Origin: a virus
Reading direction: 5' to 3' (one strand)
IMG/VR virus record: IMGVR_UViG_3300009610_000064
Coordinates: 1 to 30,852 of that record
DNA: 30,852 bases
Shown here: positions 1 through 7,723 of the stretch, piece by piece
Numbering within the stretch: the stretch's first letter is position 1
How the letters are laid out: every line of letters starts with the position of its first letter
Program-made: the position numbers and the translations under genes
The notes under the pieces: generated by a model
Told to the model about the DNA's origin: nothing
What the model saw: only the letters and a program-made list of their open reading frames with translations
Database searches by the model: none

Positions 1-401
1 ACAGCGGACTCGTTTCCTGAGTGAGTCAGTTTGAAGCTGTCACCGGCCCCAAAGCCCGTCATCGTGATGCGAATGGTTTCATCTTTCTCACGCGCCTTGA
101 CAACCTTCTTCCGGATGCGATCATTGTTCCACGCCGATCCGTTGTCAGACGACTGGAGTTGCACCACGTAGCGATCGACGTTGGCGTCTGATAGATCCTC
201 GTTGAGTTCTACCTCGTCCCATGTTACGCGGCAGCGAATGCGATCATGACGATCCTTTTCAACCGTATCGAACAGCATGACAACGGCTGGAGCGTCAGGT
301 ACACGATCTGCACACGGAGGCGCGTTTTTGCCAGTACGATTCACCCACTTCTGATCAGCCAACTGAGTCTTGCGATCCTGCTTCTTTACGGGATTACTCA
401 T
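1..401 (-). CDS. Minor tail protein, 3' end beyond the window
   Basis: An open frame starts at the ATG at 401 and runs off the left edge with no stop (133 codons visible). The ATG overlaps the TGA of the preceding tail gene (ATGA), the usual junction in this operon. After a basic N-terminus (MSNPVKKQDRK) residues 33-133 read DAPAVVMLFD, then RCRVTWDEVELN, then VDRYVVQLQSSDNG. This alternation of strands, with a Trp and a late YxVQ strand, resembles a fibronectin type III or similar beta-sandwich domain, which is common in siphovirus tail-tip and fibre proteins. Its place two genes after the tape measure also fits a tail-tip or receptor-binding component. The domain call is from pattern only, and total length and C-terminal function cannot be judged. 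Confidence 0.75.
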   Translation of the reverse strand, partial: MSNPVKKQDRKTQLADQKWVNRTGKNAPPCADRVPDAPAVVMLFDTVEKDRHDRIRCRVTWDEVELNEDLSDANVDRYVVQLQSSDNGSAWNNDRIRKKVVKAREKDETIRITMTGFGAGDSFKLTHSGNESA

Positions 402-1486
402 GACAGACCCACTGAATCAACACCGATGCTAACACTCTCTACTCCTGGATTCTGTACAGACACTGTCCGCTCAACGATTCTAAACGATCCGGTGAAGTTG
501 CCGAAGGTTCCCGCCGGACCCTGTGTTGATGTTACGGTCACGACGTCGCCCACATTGTAGGTGGAGATGTCTGGCGAGCCAGTGATATCAGTCATCGTTG
601 CAACGTCTGGCTGATAGCGCGGCGTCTTAGTCGTTCGCCGCAGTTCACGCGCTTTCGCGCGAACATGCTTCTTCTTCTTACGTCCATCCTCAACGTGACC
701 GTTCAACAGTCCGTAAGCCGCCAGCGCAGGAGCGTCGTCAAAGTATTCAACGAATGCTCCGCACTCATCTTCCCCGACCGCTGCAACCTGAGTGTTGATC
801 GTAGTGCCGTCGATCTGATATGACAACTCGGATGCGTTTGTTGCAGCGGCAAGTGTGATGCCGGGAGTGGTTCCGCGACGTGGATAATACAGACGTACGA
901 CCTTTGCCGCTGAGATGTTGAAGTCCATTCCGTCGTCTTCATCGGCGAACTCTTTGATGGCGTCACCTACCATTCGACGTTCTTCCTCACAGATCTCCAT
1001 GTCCTTCAAGACACCAGAGTCTGCTGTGTCGAAGTGCGTAAGACCCATCGGATCATCGGACTGCGTTTTGTCGATGAGATCGCGTACGATATCAAACTGA
1101 TCTACGTCGCTGTACACCAGTCGATCACGATTGTTGCATGCCGCACGTCGGGTCAGATCGTAGAACCATCCATATCCCTGGAACCGAACCCACGGCCACT
1201 GCATGTCAATGATCCACAGATGTCCGCCCCACACCAGAACCTCGCCACCGCCGTTGTTCCGATACAGATGTATCTCCTTGCCCACAGAGAACGTGGCGGT
1301 CGTAACGCTTGCATGATCCGCCGGAAGCTCGAACTCGATGCTCCCCGCTTCGTTCAGCGTCTCTGTGAAACTAAGCGGCGATGGATTGTTTCTGTTTGAT
1401 CCTACAGTGGCGAACACGTCTGAGATGATGGCAGTGCCCAGACCGGCGGTTCCGCGATTCGCGATTGCAAGACGATAGGTTATCAT
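398..1486 (-). CDS. Tail-tip / baseplate protein, Gp37-like
   Basis: A 362-residue protein follows the tape measure by an ATGA overlap. The N-terminal part (about 1-125) has the layout of distal tail or hub proteins that begin with a beta domain: a strand ITYRLAIANR, then LNEAGSIEFELPADH (the coat 'n-x-x-Gs-hxhxlP' pattern seen in Siphovirus ReqiPepy6 Gp37-like and phage T4 gp27-like hubs), then VGKEIHLYRN and VLVWGGHLWIID. A central part is acidic and helical (residues 135-190), followed by a Lys/Arg-rich stretch near 270-290 (GRKKKKHVRAKARELRR) and C-terminal strands. Position directly after the tape measure is where Dit and Tal proteins are normally encoded. Role at the tail tip is well supported by context; the exact family is not certain. 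Confidence 0.7.
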   Translation of the reverse strand: MITYRLAIANRGTAGLGTAIISDVFATVGSNRNNPSPLSFTETLNEAGSIEFELPADHASVTTATFSVGKEIHLYRNNGGGEVLVWGGHLWIIDMQWPWVRFQGYGWFYDLTRRAACNNRDRLVYSDVDQFDIVRDLIDKTQSDDPMGLTHFDTADSGVLKDMEICEEERRMVGDAIKEFADEDDGMDFNISAAKVVRLYYPRRGTTPGITLAAATNASELSYQIDGTTINTQVAAVGEDECGAFVEYFDDAPALAAYGLLNGHVEDGRKKKKHVRAKARELRRTTKTPRYQPDVATMTDITGSPDISTYNVGDVVTVTSTQGPAGTFGNFTGSFRIVERTVSVQNPGVESVSIGVDSVGLS

Positions 1487-4400
1487 CGGCCGCCTCTACT
1501 GTCATGCCAGTCGATCTCGCCAGCTAGTTCTGCGATACCGTTCTTCCAGTCTAGGATTCTCAGTGTCAGAGGCTTAGAGCCTCGTGGAGAGATGTCCACT
1601 CGTTCTCCGGCGTGTGCGCGAATGTTCGTGTCCTGTGACAGGCGACCGTGATAGCCGCGACGCGCGCCGATCCATCCACCGCCCGGAGGCGGAGTGCCGG
1701 TTCCCTGCGGATTGAAGTCTGCGTGGACGTGATTGTAGTGATCTCCGCGTGGTGACTTGAACCACGGATCGGCAAGCAGATGCGCGATGCTCAGTAGTTC
1801 ACGATGCACATCCGAGAACGCGGAGACCGCTTGGCGAAGCCCGGTATTTGCGCCAGTCATGACGTCTACCGCGTTCCCGAATGCGTGCTGTGACCACGAG
1901 GTGGTGCCTGCAACGTTACGTCGTGAGACGAAACCCATCGGCAGATTGCCGAACACGCTGTTGATCACACCCGCGTAACGAGCGGCGTTCGGTGAGATGT
2001 TTCCAGCACCGCCCGGAACAGCCTGGGCGATCAACTGCTCAATGAGCTTGTCGGCCGTAGGCAGATTCGCGCCAACCTTTCCCGTGTGTGTTGGCGGATT
2101 CATGTACTGACTCGTGAGATCGGTTACCGCGTTTAGAAGACTCTGCATTCCGGCCTTGTTCGACCGAATCGACGATGAGTTGACCGAGATGGCGCCTCCG
2201 GTGTGGAACTCACCGATGCCGCGTCCCTGATTGAGGGCTTCGAGGAACTTCATCATGCCGGGACTTGACGCGATCTTCTTCTGGACAACATACTCGCCCT
2301 CTTGCAAGATACTTGGAACCTCGTCGGACTTCAACGGACCCTTGCGCCATCTTCCCTGTCCGGCCGCGCCGCCGCCGTGCTGCTCCTGTCCGCCGCCGAG
2401 ACTGAAGTTGTTCTGGTCGGTTAGTATGAAACCCATCGCCGTAAGATCATCATGTAGTTTTTCAATCTCTTGTCGCGCAGGCAAAGTGTCTGCATCGATC
2501 GTTGTCTTGACCTCTAGACCGCCGAGATCATTCAGGGTGTTCTCGTGATCGCCAACCGCCTCGTCAATGTCCTTCCAGTAATTCATCAGCGCTTCGCGAT
2601 CGCCCTTACTTCCAGTTACGAACGCGTGAATGAATGCTGGACCCTGTTCGGTAGCAAACTGAATGAACTCGGGCGGAGCCTTCAGCTCGGTCAGCAGCTT
2701 CAAGTCTTCCGCGCCCTGTTGCGCGATCTTGACTTGCTCTTCCATCTGCTTCTTCAGAACCTTCGTCGTTAGCTTGAAGGCTTCCTTGAACTTCGTGTTG
2801 CCTGTGACGAAGGACTCGAAGCTCTCCTGAATGTCAGTAGCCCAGTCTTCAAAATCCTTCGCGCTGTCAAATGTGAAGACCTTGATAACTTCGCCTGTGG
2901 CAGAGATGTTAGCGGCGGTGTCTGTGAACTGCGAATCCAATGCGAGCAAGTTGCCTCGGATGGTTCTCATCGGCACGCCGGCCTTGAGCATCGCGTCGGT
3001 GTACTCGACGGTGGTCATCGTACCCTTATGCGCCATCGTGTCGATCAGACCGACGAGCGTAAGATTCAGCTCGCTGCCAAGCACTCCTGCGTCAGACAGA
3101 CCTTCTACAAGAGTAGTAACGTCAAACGTTTCCATGGAGCCAGCCAGACTTAGCATGCGATTACGAAGTTCATCGCCCTCAACTCCCCATTCCTGGAAGC
3201 CGAGAATAGCCTGATCTGCGGTGACATTGCCCTGTCGGAAGGCTTGTGCGATGGCCTGAGTGGTGGCCGCCGTGGCGGCCTTGATGCGTTCTGACTGTCC
3301 CTCATGCGCCGCAACAATGGCGTCTCCAGCAGCGATGGCTTCAGCGTTCATACGCATAGCGATATCTTCAGAGGTGACGCCCATTGTCTTGCGAATGTTC
3401 TCGTCGAAATCCTTTAGGTTGGCAACGCCGCCCTCCACGAACTTGCCGAATAGTTCATTGGCGTCCTCCTTGTTCAACATCTCCAAGACGGGATCCAATA
3501 GCGCGCGGAGTCGAACACGTAGAGCGCCCTCTGCCACTTGAGTAGCGTCGGTCATGCGACCGAGTGCTTCTACAAACGCGTCAGCGACCTCGTCCATACG
3601 AGTCATGAACGCTCTCTGTTCTTCTGTGCTAGCGTGCATTGCCTTATTGAATGCGTAGATGGCGAGAACAAGACCCGTGATCATCAGGAACCACGGATTC
3701 GTCACAAACGATAGATTAGAGATAGTTTTCTTGATGGCGTTGAATGCCGCTGGCATCTTGCCAAGTATATAGAGCAGCGGACCAACGACAGCAAGAATTC
3801 CAGCAAGATTGACAACGAGCTCCTTCATCTCAGGACTCAGATCGGCAAGCACTTCAAAGAAGTCGCCGAACGCGCCTGCGATACCCATCACAACCGGCAG
3901 AAGAACGTCACCGAACTCGATCGCCGTCACCTTCAACTGAGCAAGCGTTTGATCTAGCTTGAACGCTGAGTCTTCTTGTACGATCTCGAACGCCTTGTCC
4001 AGCGCGTGTGTCGTGTCCTCCATGTCCTTGAACACGCGGACCACGTTCTCGCCGTTGTTACCGACCAGAGCCAAGACACCCTGAAGGGCTCGGACGTTCG
4101 GGAACATCTCAGCCAGCGCGTCGGTGTCATCACCAACGGCCGTCTTGATCTTGATCATCGTTGCGAGCAAGCCTTCAGATTCCAGACTCTTACGCAGATC
4201 ATCAACACTCAGACCCACGTTCTCAAACGCTTCGGCAGATGCCGGTGTCACCTTTAGCAGTGAGGAGAAGATGGCTCGCAGACGTGTGGCCGACTCGGCT
4301 GCGTCAGTACCGATCAGGGTCATGGACGCCAGACCGGCGGCGACCTCGTGGAACTCAACGCCCAACTCGGACGCGGTCGGCAGGATCTGACCGAGAACAG

Positions 4401-4941
4401 GTGCGATAGCGGCTGCTTCGCCCTTACCTAGTCGGACCGCTTCAGTCAGAACGTCGGTCGCTTCGGCGGCTGATAGACCCGAAGTAGAGTACGCGTTCAT
4501 CGCCGAAGTCACGGCGTCGGCAACGACCTGCGTGTCGCCTAGTCCAACAGCGGCGGCCTTCGCGGACACGACCACAACCTCCATAGCCTTCGACGCTTCA
4601 ATACCTGACGATGCGACGAAGTACAGTGCTTCTGCTAGTTCCTGCGGAGCGCGTCCCAACTTCGGCGCGAGTTCCAGGATCTCCTTGCCCCATGCGGAGA
4701 CCTGTTGCTGTGACTGACCAGCCAAAGACTGGATCTGTGTCATCGTCTTCTCGAAGTCCACGGCAAGCTTGACAGAAGCGGCTGCGGCGGCAAGAATCGG
4801 AAGTGTGATGAACTTCGTCATGTTCTTGCCGACCTTCGTCAGCGTCTTCTGTTGTGCTGTTACGCCCTTCGCCATCGCTCCCGCGAACGCTTTGAAGTCC
4901 GGAAGGATGTTGATGAATGCTGTACCTGCAAATACTGCCAC
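1483..4941 (-). CDS. Tail tape measure protein with C-terminal M15-like peptidase
   Basis: A 1152-residue protein, start GTG at 4941 preceded by AAGGAG six bases upstream. Residues about 35-300 match the TP901-type tape measure core (FEKTMTQIQSLAGQS, then APKLGRAPQELAEALYFVAS and LRAIFSSLLKVTP). Two hydrophobic segments follow (LVVNLAGILAVVGPLLYILG and PWFLMITGLVLAIYAF). The segment LKSDEVPSILQEGEYVV is the conserved motif near the end of many tape measures. Residues about 1018-1027 (SxHxxGxAxD in SQHAFGNAVDV) and 1071-1073 (HVH) are the zinc ligands of M15 / VanY-type D,D-peptidases, so the C-terminus probably cuts peptidoglycan during DNA entry. It follows the two tail chaperones, as expected. 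Tail length scales with tape measure length, implying a tail of roughly 170 nm at about 0.15 nm per residue (inference). Confidence 0.95.
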   Translation of the reverse strand: MAVFAGTAFINILPDFKAFAGAMAKGVTAQQKTLTKVGKNMTKFITLPILAAAAASVKLAVDFEKTMTQIQSLAGQSQQQVSAWGKEILELAPKLGRAPQELAEALYFVASSGIEASKAMEVVVVSAKAAAVGLGDTQVVADAVTSAMNAYSTSGLSAAEATDVLTEAVRLGKGEAAAIAPVLGQILPTASELGVEFHEVAAGLASMTLIGTDAAESATRLRAIFSSLLKVTPASAEAFENVGLSVDDLRKSLESEGLLATMIKIKTAVGDDTDALAEMFPNVRALQGVLALVGNNGENVVRVFKDMEDTTHALDKAFEIVQEDSAFKLDQTLAQLKVTAIEFGDVLLPVVMGIAGAFGDFFEVLADLSPEMKELVVNLAGILAVVGPLLYILGKMPAAFNAIKKTISNLSFVTNPWFLMITGLVLAIYAFNKAMHASTEEQRAFMTRMDEVADAFVEALGRMTDATQVAEGALRVRLRALLDPVLEMLNKEDANELFGKFVEGGVANLKDFDENIRKTMGVTSEDIAMRMNAEAIAAGDAIVAAHEGQSERIKAATAATTQAIAQAFRQGNVTADQAILGFQEWGVEGDELRNRMLSLAGSMETFDVTTLVEGLSDAGVLGSELNLTLVGLIDTMAHKGTMTTVEYTDAMLKAGVPMRTIRGNLLALDSQFTDTAANISATGEVIKVFTFDSAKDFEDWATDIQESFESFVTGNTKFKEAFKLTTKVLKKQMEEQVKIAQQGAEDLKLLTELKAPPEFIQFATEQGPAFIHAFVTGSKGDREALMNYWKDIDEAVGDHENTLNDLGGLEVKTTIDADTLPARQEIEKLHDDLTAMGFILTDQNNFSLGGGQEQHGGGAAGQGRWRKGPLKSDEVPSILQEGEYVVQKKIASSPGMMKFLEALNQGRGIGEFHTGGAISVNSSSIRSNKAGMQSLLNAVTDLTSQYMNPPTHTGKVGANLPTADKLIEQLIAQAVPGGAGNISPNAARYAGVINSVFGNLPMGFVSRRNVAGTTSWSQHAFGNAVDVMTGANTGLRQAVSAFSDVHRELLSIAHLLADPWFKSPRGDHYNHVHADFNPQGTGTPPPGGGWIGARRGYHGRLSQDTNIRAHAGERVDISPRGSKPLTLRILDWKNGIAELAGEIDWHDSRGGR

Positions 4942-4961
4942 TCGTTACTCCTTGAGAAGAG

Positions 4962-5417
4962 TCAAGCCACCACATCTCCCGGATCCTCAGGTGTCATGAG
5001 GATCTGGTTGGACGTAGTGGCTTTGCCGAAGAAGGACACTAGCTCGTCTTTCGGCGTCGGGGTTCGGTCACGCTGCTTCTTCTCCTCCTTAGCGACTTGT
5101 TCATATGGACGTGGAATCTGTAGGGGATCCCATGTCTTCTCCTGGAAGTGGACCGTGTGATACATGCGATTACTTTGATCGGTCAACTCACATAGAAGCG
5201 CCAGTAGTTCATCAGTCGAGGTCCATGATCGACCTCCGGTAATGGCCTTCCGCATAGTCGCTGATTCGAGTGTGAGATTCTCGATCAACGTCGAAAGGCG
5301 ACGAACGCCTATCTTGTGTTCGCCGTATAGTGAGTCACGGAAGTCAAGACCGTATTCGCGTTGGAAGTCAGCTTCCAACTCGTCGAAGTACTCAACAATG
5401 AAGTCAAGAGTGATCAT
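4962..5417 (-). CDS. Tail assembly chaperone, second frame (gpT-like)
   Basis: A 151-residue mostly helical, acidic protein placed between the first chaperone and the tape measure, which is the position of the second tail assembly chaperone of siphoviruses. Visible features are FDELEADFQREYGLDFRDSL near the N-terminus, typical of these proteins (short helices containing E-x-D-F), and a Lys-rich segment EQVAKEEKKQRDR near residue 110. Its ATG overlaps the stop of the upstream gene (ATGA) and lies in the -1 frame relative to it. In many phages the second chaperone is made only as a -1 frameshift fusion to the first. Here the -1 frame is open for 12 codons upstream of the ATG, but no classical slippery heptamer is visible there, so coupled initiation at the ATG is equally possible. 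Confidence 0.8.
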   Translation of the reverse strand: MITLDFIVEYFDELEADFQREYGLDFRDSLYGEHKIGVRRLSTLIENLTLESATMRKAITGGRSWTSTDELLALLCELTDQSNRMYHTVHFQEKTWDPLQIPRPYEQVAKEEKKQRDRTPTPKDELVSFFGKATTSNQILMTPEDPGDVVA

Positions 5418-5767
5418 CGCGGTAGCGTCGGCTCCTCTGCTGCTTCTTCCTCAAGATTCATTCCGTACAACGGTGGGAGATTCTGAAGCAACGCTGAGAT
5501 GTCCTCGGCTGATGGGCCAAGATCGAGGAATCGGCGATACTTCTTGCCGAACAGCGCGCGTGCAATGTCACCCATGCTTTCAGCGACGACAGAGTTGTCT
5601 ACCTCGCCGTTCTCGTCGGCGCGGATCTTGCCAACCGCTTCGATGACCGCGAACGGCATCTCGGGCGGCAACGTGAAGTCTTCGCCACCAAACTTGACGA
5701 TGGGCAGCTCGCCCTTCGTCTCGCGTCTAGCGGCAGCAATCTTGTCGAGATCAATGATCTCAGGCAT
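5414..5767 (-). CDS. Tail assembly chaperone, first frame (gpG-like)
   Basis: A 117-residue acidic protein between the major tail protein and the second chaperone. The beginning MPEIIDLDKIAAARRE, followed by IVKFGGEDFTLPPEMPF, is the usual N-terminus of first tail chaperones in phages of Gram-positive hosts (a short helix, then a strand pair carrying the phrase 'fgGe.f.LP.e.P'). A middle helix has ARALFGKKYRRFLDL and the end is Glu-rich. Start ATG at 5767 has GGAGG eight bases upstream. It is separated from the major tail gene by 118 bases that carry a strong hairpin and a two-hairpin element. The chaperone binds the tape measure during tail tube assembly and is not expected in the finished virion. 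Confidence 0.82.
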   Translation of the reverse strand: MPEIIDLDKIAAARRETKGELPIVKFGGEDFTLPPEMPFAVIEAVGKIRADENGEVDNSVVAESMGDIARALFGKKYRRFLDLGPSAEDISALLQNLPPLYGMNLEEEAAEEPTLPR

Positions 5768-5780
5768 GCTTCCCTCCTCT

Positions 5781-5830
5781 GAACGGTCGGACCCGTTCGC
5801 TTGGAACCGAAGCGCTCGGATGCGCTACGG
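5781..5830 (-). promoter_or_regulatory. Two-hairpin leader element, copy 2
   Basis: On the plus strand GAACGG-TCGGAC-CCGTTC (5781-5798) forms a 6 bp stem with a six-base loop. CCGAAGCGC-TCGGAT-GCGCTACGG (5807-5830) forms a stem of 3 bp, an A/A mismatch and 5 bp, again with a six-base loop. In the mRNA the loops read GUCCGA and AUCCGA. The same pair of loops, in the same order and spacing but with different complementary stems, occurs at 6456-6509. It ends 13 bases before the start codon of the first tail chaperone. Confidence 0.65.
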
Positions 5831-5837
5831 CGATGAT

Positions 5838-5875
5838 GGGAGCCGGCGACGCCGTGAGGGAATCGCCGGACTCCC
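5838..5875 (-). terminator. Strong GC-rich hairpin after the major tail gene
   Basis: GGGAG + CCGGCGA (5838-5849) pairs with TCGCCGG + CTCCC (5863-5875), 12 base pairs with a single bulged A and a 13-base loop. It begins about ten bases after the major tail protein stop codon. There is no U-run on the transcript side, so it may be a tail-less terminator, a partial terminator or an mRNA 3'-end stabiliser that sets the high ratio of tail tube protein to downstream products. Confidence 0.6.
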
Positions 5876-5885
5876 GGAACAGATG

Positions 5886-6437
5886 TTACGAGCTGAAAGC
5901 AGGATCGTTCGTGAACAGCGTGTAGATGTTCGCGCCGCCTGGGTCCGTCGCTGAGAACGTGACGGGCAGATCGGCCGCTGCGGTACGAGCGAACGTGGTC
6001 TCAACAGTTTCGGTCACAAGACCGACTGGGATGTACAGACGATAGTTCTTTGAAGCGTCAACCCAGTTCAGCACGAGCGACTTCGTTGCCAGCAATTCAG
6101 GAGCAGGCGGGATGTACGAATACGGTCCCGGAGCAGTTCCTGAAACGGTTCCGCCGAGAGCGAACTCTACAGCGGGACGACGCCACTCGCGAAGTGCGAA
6201 GGCGACCTGGACGGTACGTCCGGTGATGATCTTTCGTAGTGGATAGAATGACTGCCATGCACCGATGTCAGTGATGTCCTTACCCTCGGTGAAGGTTGCG
6301 CCATCTTCAGAGATGAAACCCATCTCCTTGAAGCCAGCGTTCAGCGCGGTCGTTGCGTCGGTCGGTGCGGGCGTTGAAGTGATTCCAACATATACCGAAC
6401 CGTTTCCGGCAACGACAACTTGTGCTGCATTAGGCAT
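5886..6437 (-). CDS. Major tail (tube) protein
   Basis: A 183-residue protein beginning MPNAAQVVVAGNGSVYVG and rich in beta strands, Thr, Ala and Gly, as major tail proteins of actinophages are. Typical landmarks are the early phrase VYVGITSTPAPTD (a strand followed by 'aP.dat..l...f...G'), FKEMGFISEDGATF ('lGy.sedGvt'), then DITDIGAWQSFYPLR and the later YRLYIPVGLVTET and LPVTFSATDP. Start ATG at 6437 has AAGGAG eight bases upstream. Position between the tail terminator gene and the tail chaperones confirms the call. The gene is bracketed by two copies of a two-hairpin RNA element and followed by a strong hairpin, the kind of isolation expected for a highly expressed protein. Confidence 0.9.
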   Translation of the reverse strand: MPNAAQVVVAGNGSVYVGITSTPAPTDATTALNAGFKEMGFISEDGATFTEGKDITDIGAWQSFYPLRKIITGRTVQVAFALREWRRPAVEFALGGTVSGTAPGPYSYIPPAPELLATKSLVLNWVDASKNYRLYIPVGLVTETVETTFARTAAADLPVTFSATDPGGANIYTLFTNDPAFSS

Positions 6438-6455
6438 GTTCGATCTCCTTATTCC

Positions 6456-6509
6456 AGTCGGGTCGGACCCCGACTTCCTTGCCTCTCAGTCGCTCGGATG
6501 CGACGTGAG
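6456..6509 (-). promoter_or_regulatory. Two-hairpin leader element, copy 1
   Basis: Plus strand AGTCGGG-TCGGAC-CCCGACT (6456-6475) gives a 7 bp stem with a six-base loop. CTCA+GTCGC-TCGGAT-GCGAC+TGAG (6485-6509) gives 9 bp with one bulged G and a six-base loop. The loops in mRNA sense are GUCCGA and AUCCGA. The element fills the 74-base gap before the major tail gene and ends 18 bases before its start codon, just upstream of the Shine-Dalgarno site. See the second copy at 5781-5830. Confidence 0.65.
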
Positions 6510-6511
6510 GC

Positions 6512-6937
6512 TTATTCTCCCGGCAGAAGTGATCTGCCGAAGACTGTGAAGATGATGACGTAGCGCTCGCGTCCAGTTTGATCGTCCGGGAGCCATTGCG
6601 CGCTACCGTCCTCGACGCCACTGATCCACGCGGATACTGGATCTGTGATCTTCTTACCTTCAAGATTGAGTATCTTGACGCGTACGTCCTGCATCATGTC
6701 TTGCAATACAGATTTCTGGATGGGCGTGACGTCGCCCTTCGCTCCACCCCAGATGTCCACCTGAATGTTCGGCGCGTCGAGATAGCGTCGTACAGCGGCG
6801 TAGCCTCCGGCGCGTGTGATCACGCAGAGCGGCCATTGCGGCGTACGCGGAATGGATGAGTACGCGCGATAGCCCGCGTTCGCAATCGTCTTGCGAACAA
6901 CGGCTTCCAAGTCAGGGAACGTTAGGAATGCTGTCAT
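6512..6937 (-). CDS. Tail terminator / tail completion protein
   Basis: A 141-residue protein directly upstream of the major tail gene, the position of the tail terminator (lambda gpU-like) in siphoviruses. The N-terminus FPDLEAVVRKTIANAG is a typical first helix. It is followed by RTPQWPLCVITRAGG ('P.....P.i.v...gG') and the strand NIQVDIWGG, then the helix LQDMMQDVRVKI. The C-terminal RERYVIIFTVFGR is the closing strand of this fold, with DDQTGRERY before it. It overlaps the upstream neck gene by ATGA. Assignment rests on this pattern plus gene order; a sequence profile search would be needed to separate it from related neck proteins. Confidence 0.78.
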   Translation of the reverse strand: MTAFLTFPDLEAVVRKTIANAGYRAYSSIPRTPQWPLCVITRAGGYAAVRRYLDAPNIQVDIWGGAKGDVTPIQKSVLQDMMQDVRVKILNLEGKKITDPVSAWISGVEDGSAQWLPDDQTGRERYVIIFTVFGRSLLPGE

Positions 6938-7380
6938 CGCTTCAGATGGCTAACTCGCTCGCGACCAGATCCAGTAACGCGACGGAAGTTCTGGCTCACC
7001 TGAACGGTGTAGCCGACCGCCTCAGCAGCGCGCTGCAAGATGTGCTTCGCTACGTTATGGATGGAACCGAACTCGATCCAGCCACTCTTGAAGTCCCAAG
7101 CGTTCACACGCCCGATCTGCAATGGATAGCCGACGGTCGGATCCTTGTCCAAACCAGAAGCCGGACGGATGCCGCGTTCGTATGCTCCCGTGTCGTACGC
7201 CTCGGCGCGTGCGAGCTGCTTCGCTGCGTCGGCGACCTTCACGGCTTCCAGATGCACGGCGGCCTTCATTGCGAGTCCCGCCGCAAGTTGTGGCACGACG
7301 AGCGGATTCGGCACGAACCGACCAGTGGTCGGGTCGCGGAATCGCATCGTGGATGCTTCGCGGAATCTTAGATCAGCCAC
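6934..7380 (-). CDS. Neck protein, HK97 gp10-like
   Basis: A 148-residue basic protein. Start is GTG at 7380, chosen because GGAGG lies six bases upstream; it overlaps the end of the preceding gene by 8 bases (GTGGCTGA). The N-terminus has MRFRDPTTGRFVPN, then a long helix (AAGLAMKAAVHLEAVKVADAA). The middle reads YDTGAYERGIRP ('TG.yr.si') and a later segment WIEFGSIHNVAKHIL ('a..vEfGt..~a.h.l'). These are the hallmarks of HK97 gp10-type proteins that join the connector to the tail. Genes before and after it (head closure, tail terminator) fit the standard order. Confidence 0.78.
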   Translation of the reverse strand: MADLRFREASTMRFRDPTTGRFVPNPLVVPQLAAGLAMKAAVHLEAVKVADAAKQLARAEAYDTGAYERGIRPASGLDKDPTVGYPLQIGRVNAWDFKSGWIEFGSIHNVAKHILQRAAEAVGYTVQVSQNFRRVTGSGRERVSHLKR

Positions 7381-7723
7381 CTAGAACCTCCAATGCGCTG
7401 ACTTGAATATGATGTGGACCGTTGCCATCGTACTTGATCGCTGGCTCACCCGTGACGTGCAGTATGCGTGTCCCCCAGACGATCTCGGACGTACCGAAGA
7501 CGGCTGCGTTTGCGGGAAGGAAGACCTCGAACGCGGTAGAAATCACGTCACCGCCCTCCAGTTGCTCACGCTGCTGACCACCGACGTCGCTCATCTGGAC
7601 GCGGGCGTTGTAGACCGTTCCGGCATCGTACGTCTCAACCTCATCGCCATAGCGCGAGTCGGTGGCACCTGATATGCGATTCTTGACGGTGACCGAGTGG
7701 ATTAGTAGTGAGTTGAAACTCAT
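7373..7723 (-). CDS. Head closure / head-tail adaptor protein
   Basis: A 116-residue protein starting at the ATG at 7723, in an ATGA overlap with the end of the glycosyltransferase gene. A much longer reading frame continues upstream to 8020 but that part is Arg/Ser-rich antisense-like shadow of the glycosyltransferase, so the ATG at MSFNSLLIHSVTVKN is preferred. The sequence shows the small beta-barrel pattern of head closure proteins (SPP1 gp16 / Phage head-tail joining family): LIHSVTVKNR, YNARVQMSD, FEVFLPANAAVF, EIVWGTRILHVTGEP and a final HHIQVSALEVL strand. The only nearby SD is GGAG about 13 bases upstream, encoded in the end of the previous gene, so translation is likely coupled. Confidence 0.8.
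   Translation of the reverse strand: MSFNSLLIHSVTVKNRISGATDSRYGDEVETYDAGTVYNARVQMSDVGGQQREQLEGGDVISTAFEVFLPANAAVFGTSEIVWGTRILHVTGEPAIKYDGNGPHHIQVSALEVLGG

Noticed and set aside
246-560. Plus-strand open frames at the left end
   Set aside because: They run antisense to two overlapping tail genes that have proper start/stop junctions; no ribosome site or known domain supports them.
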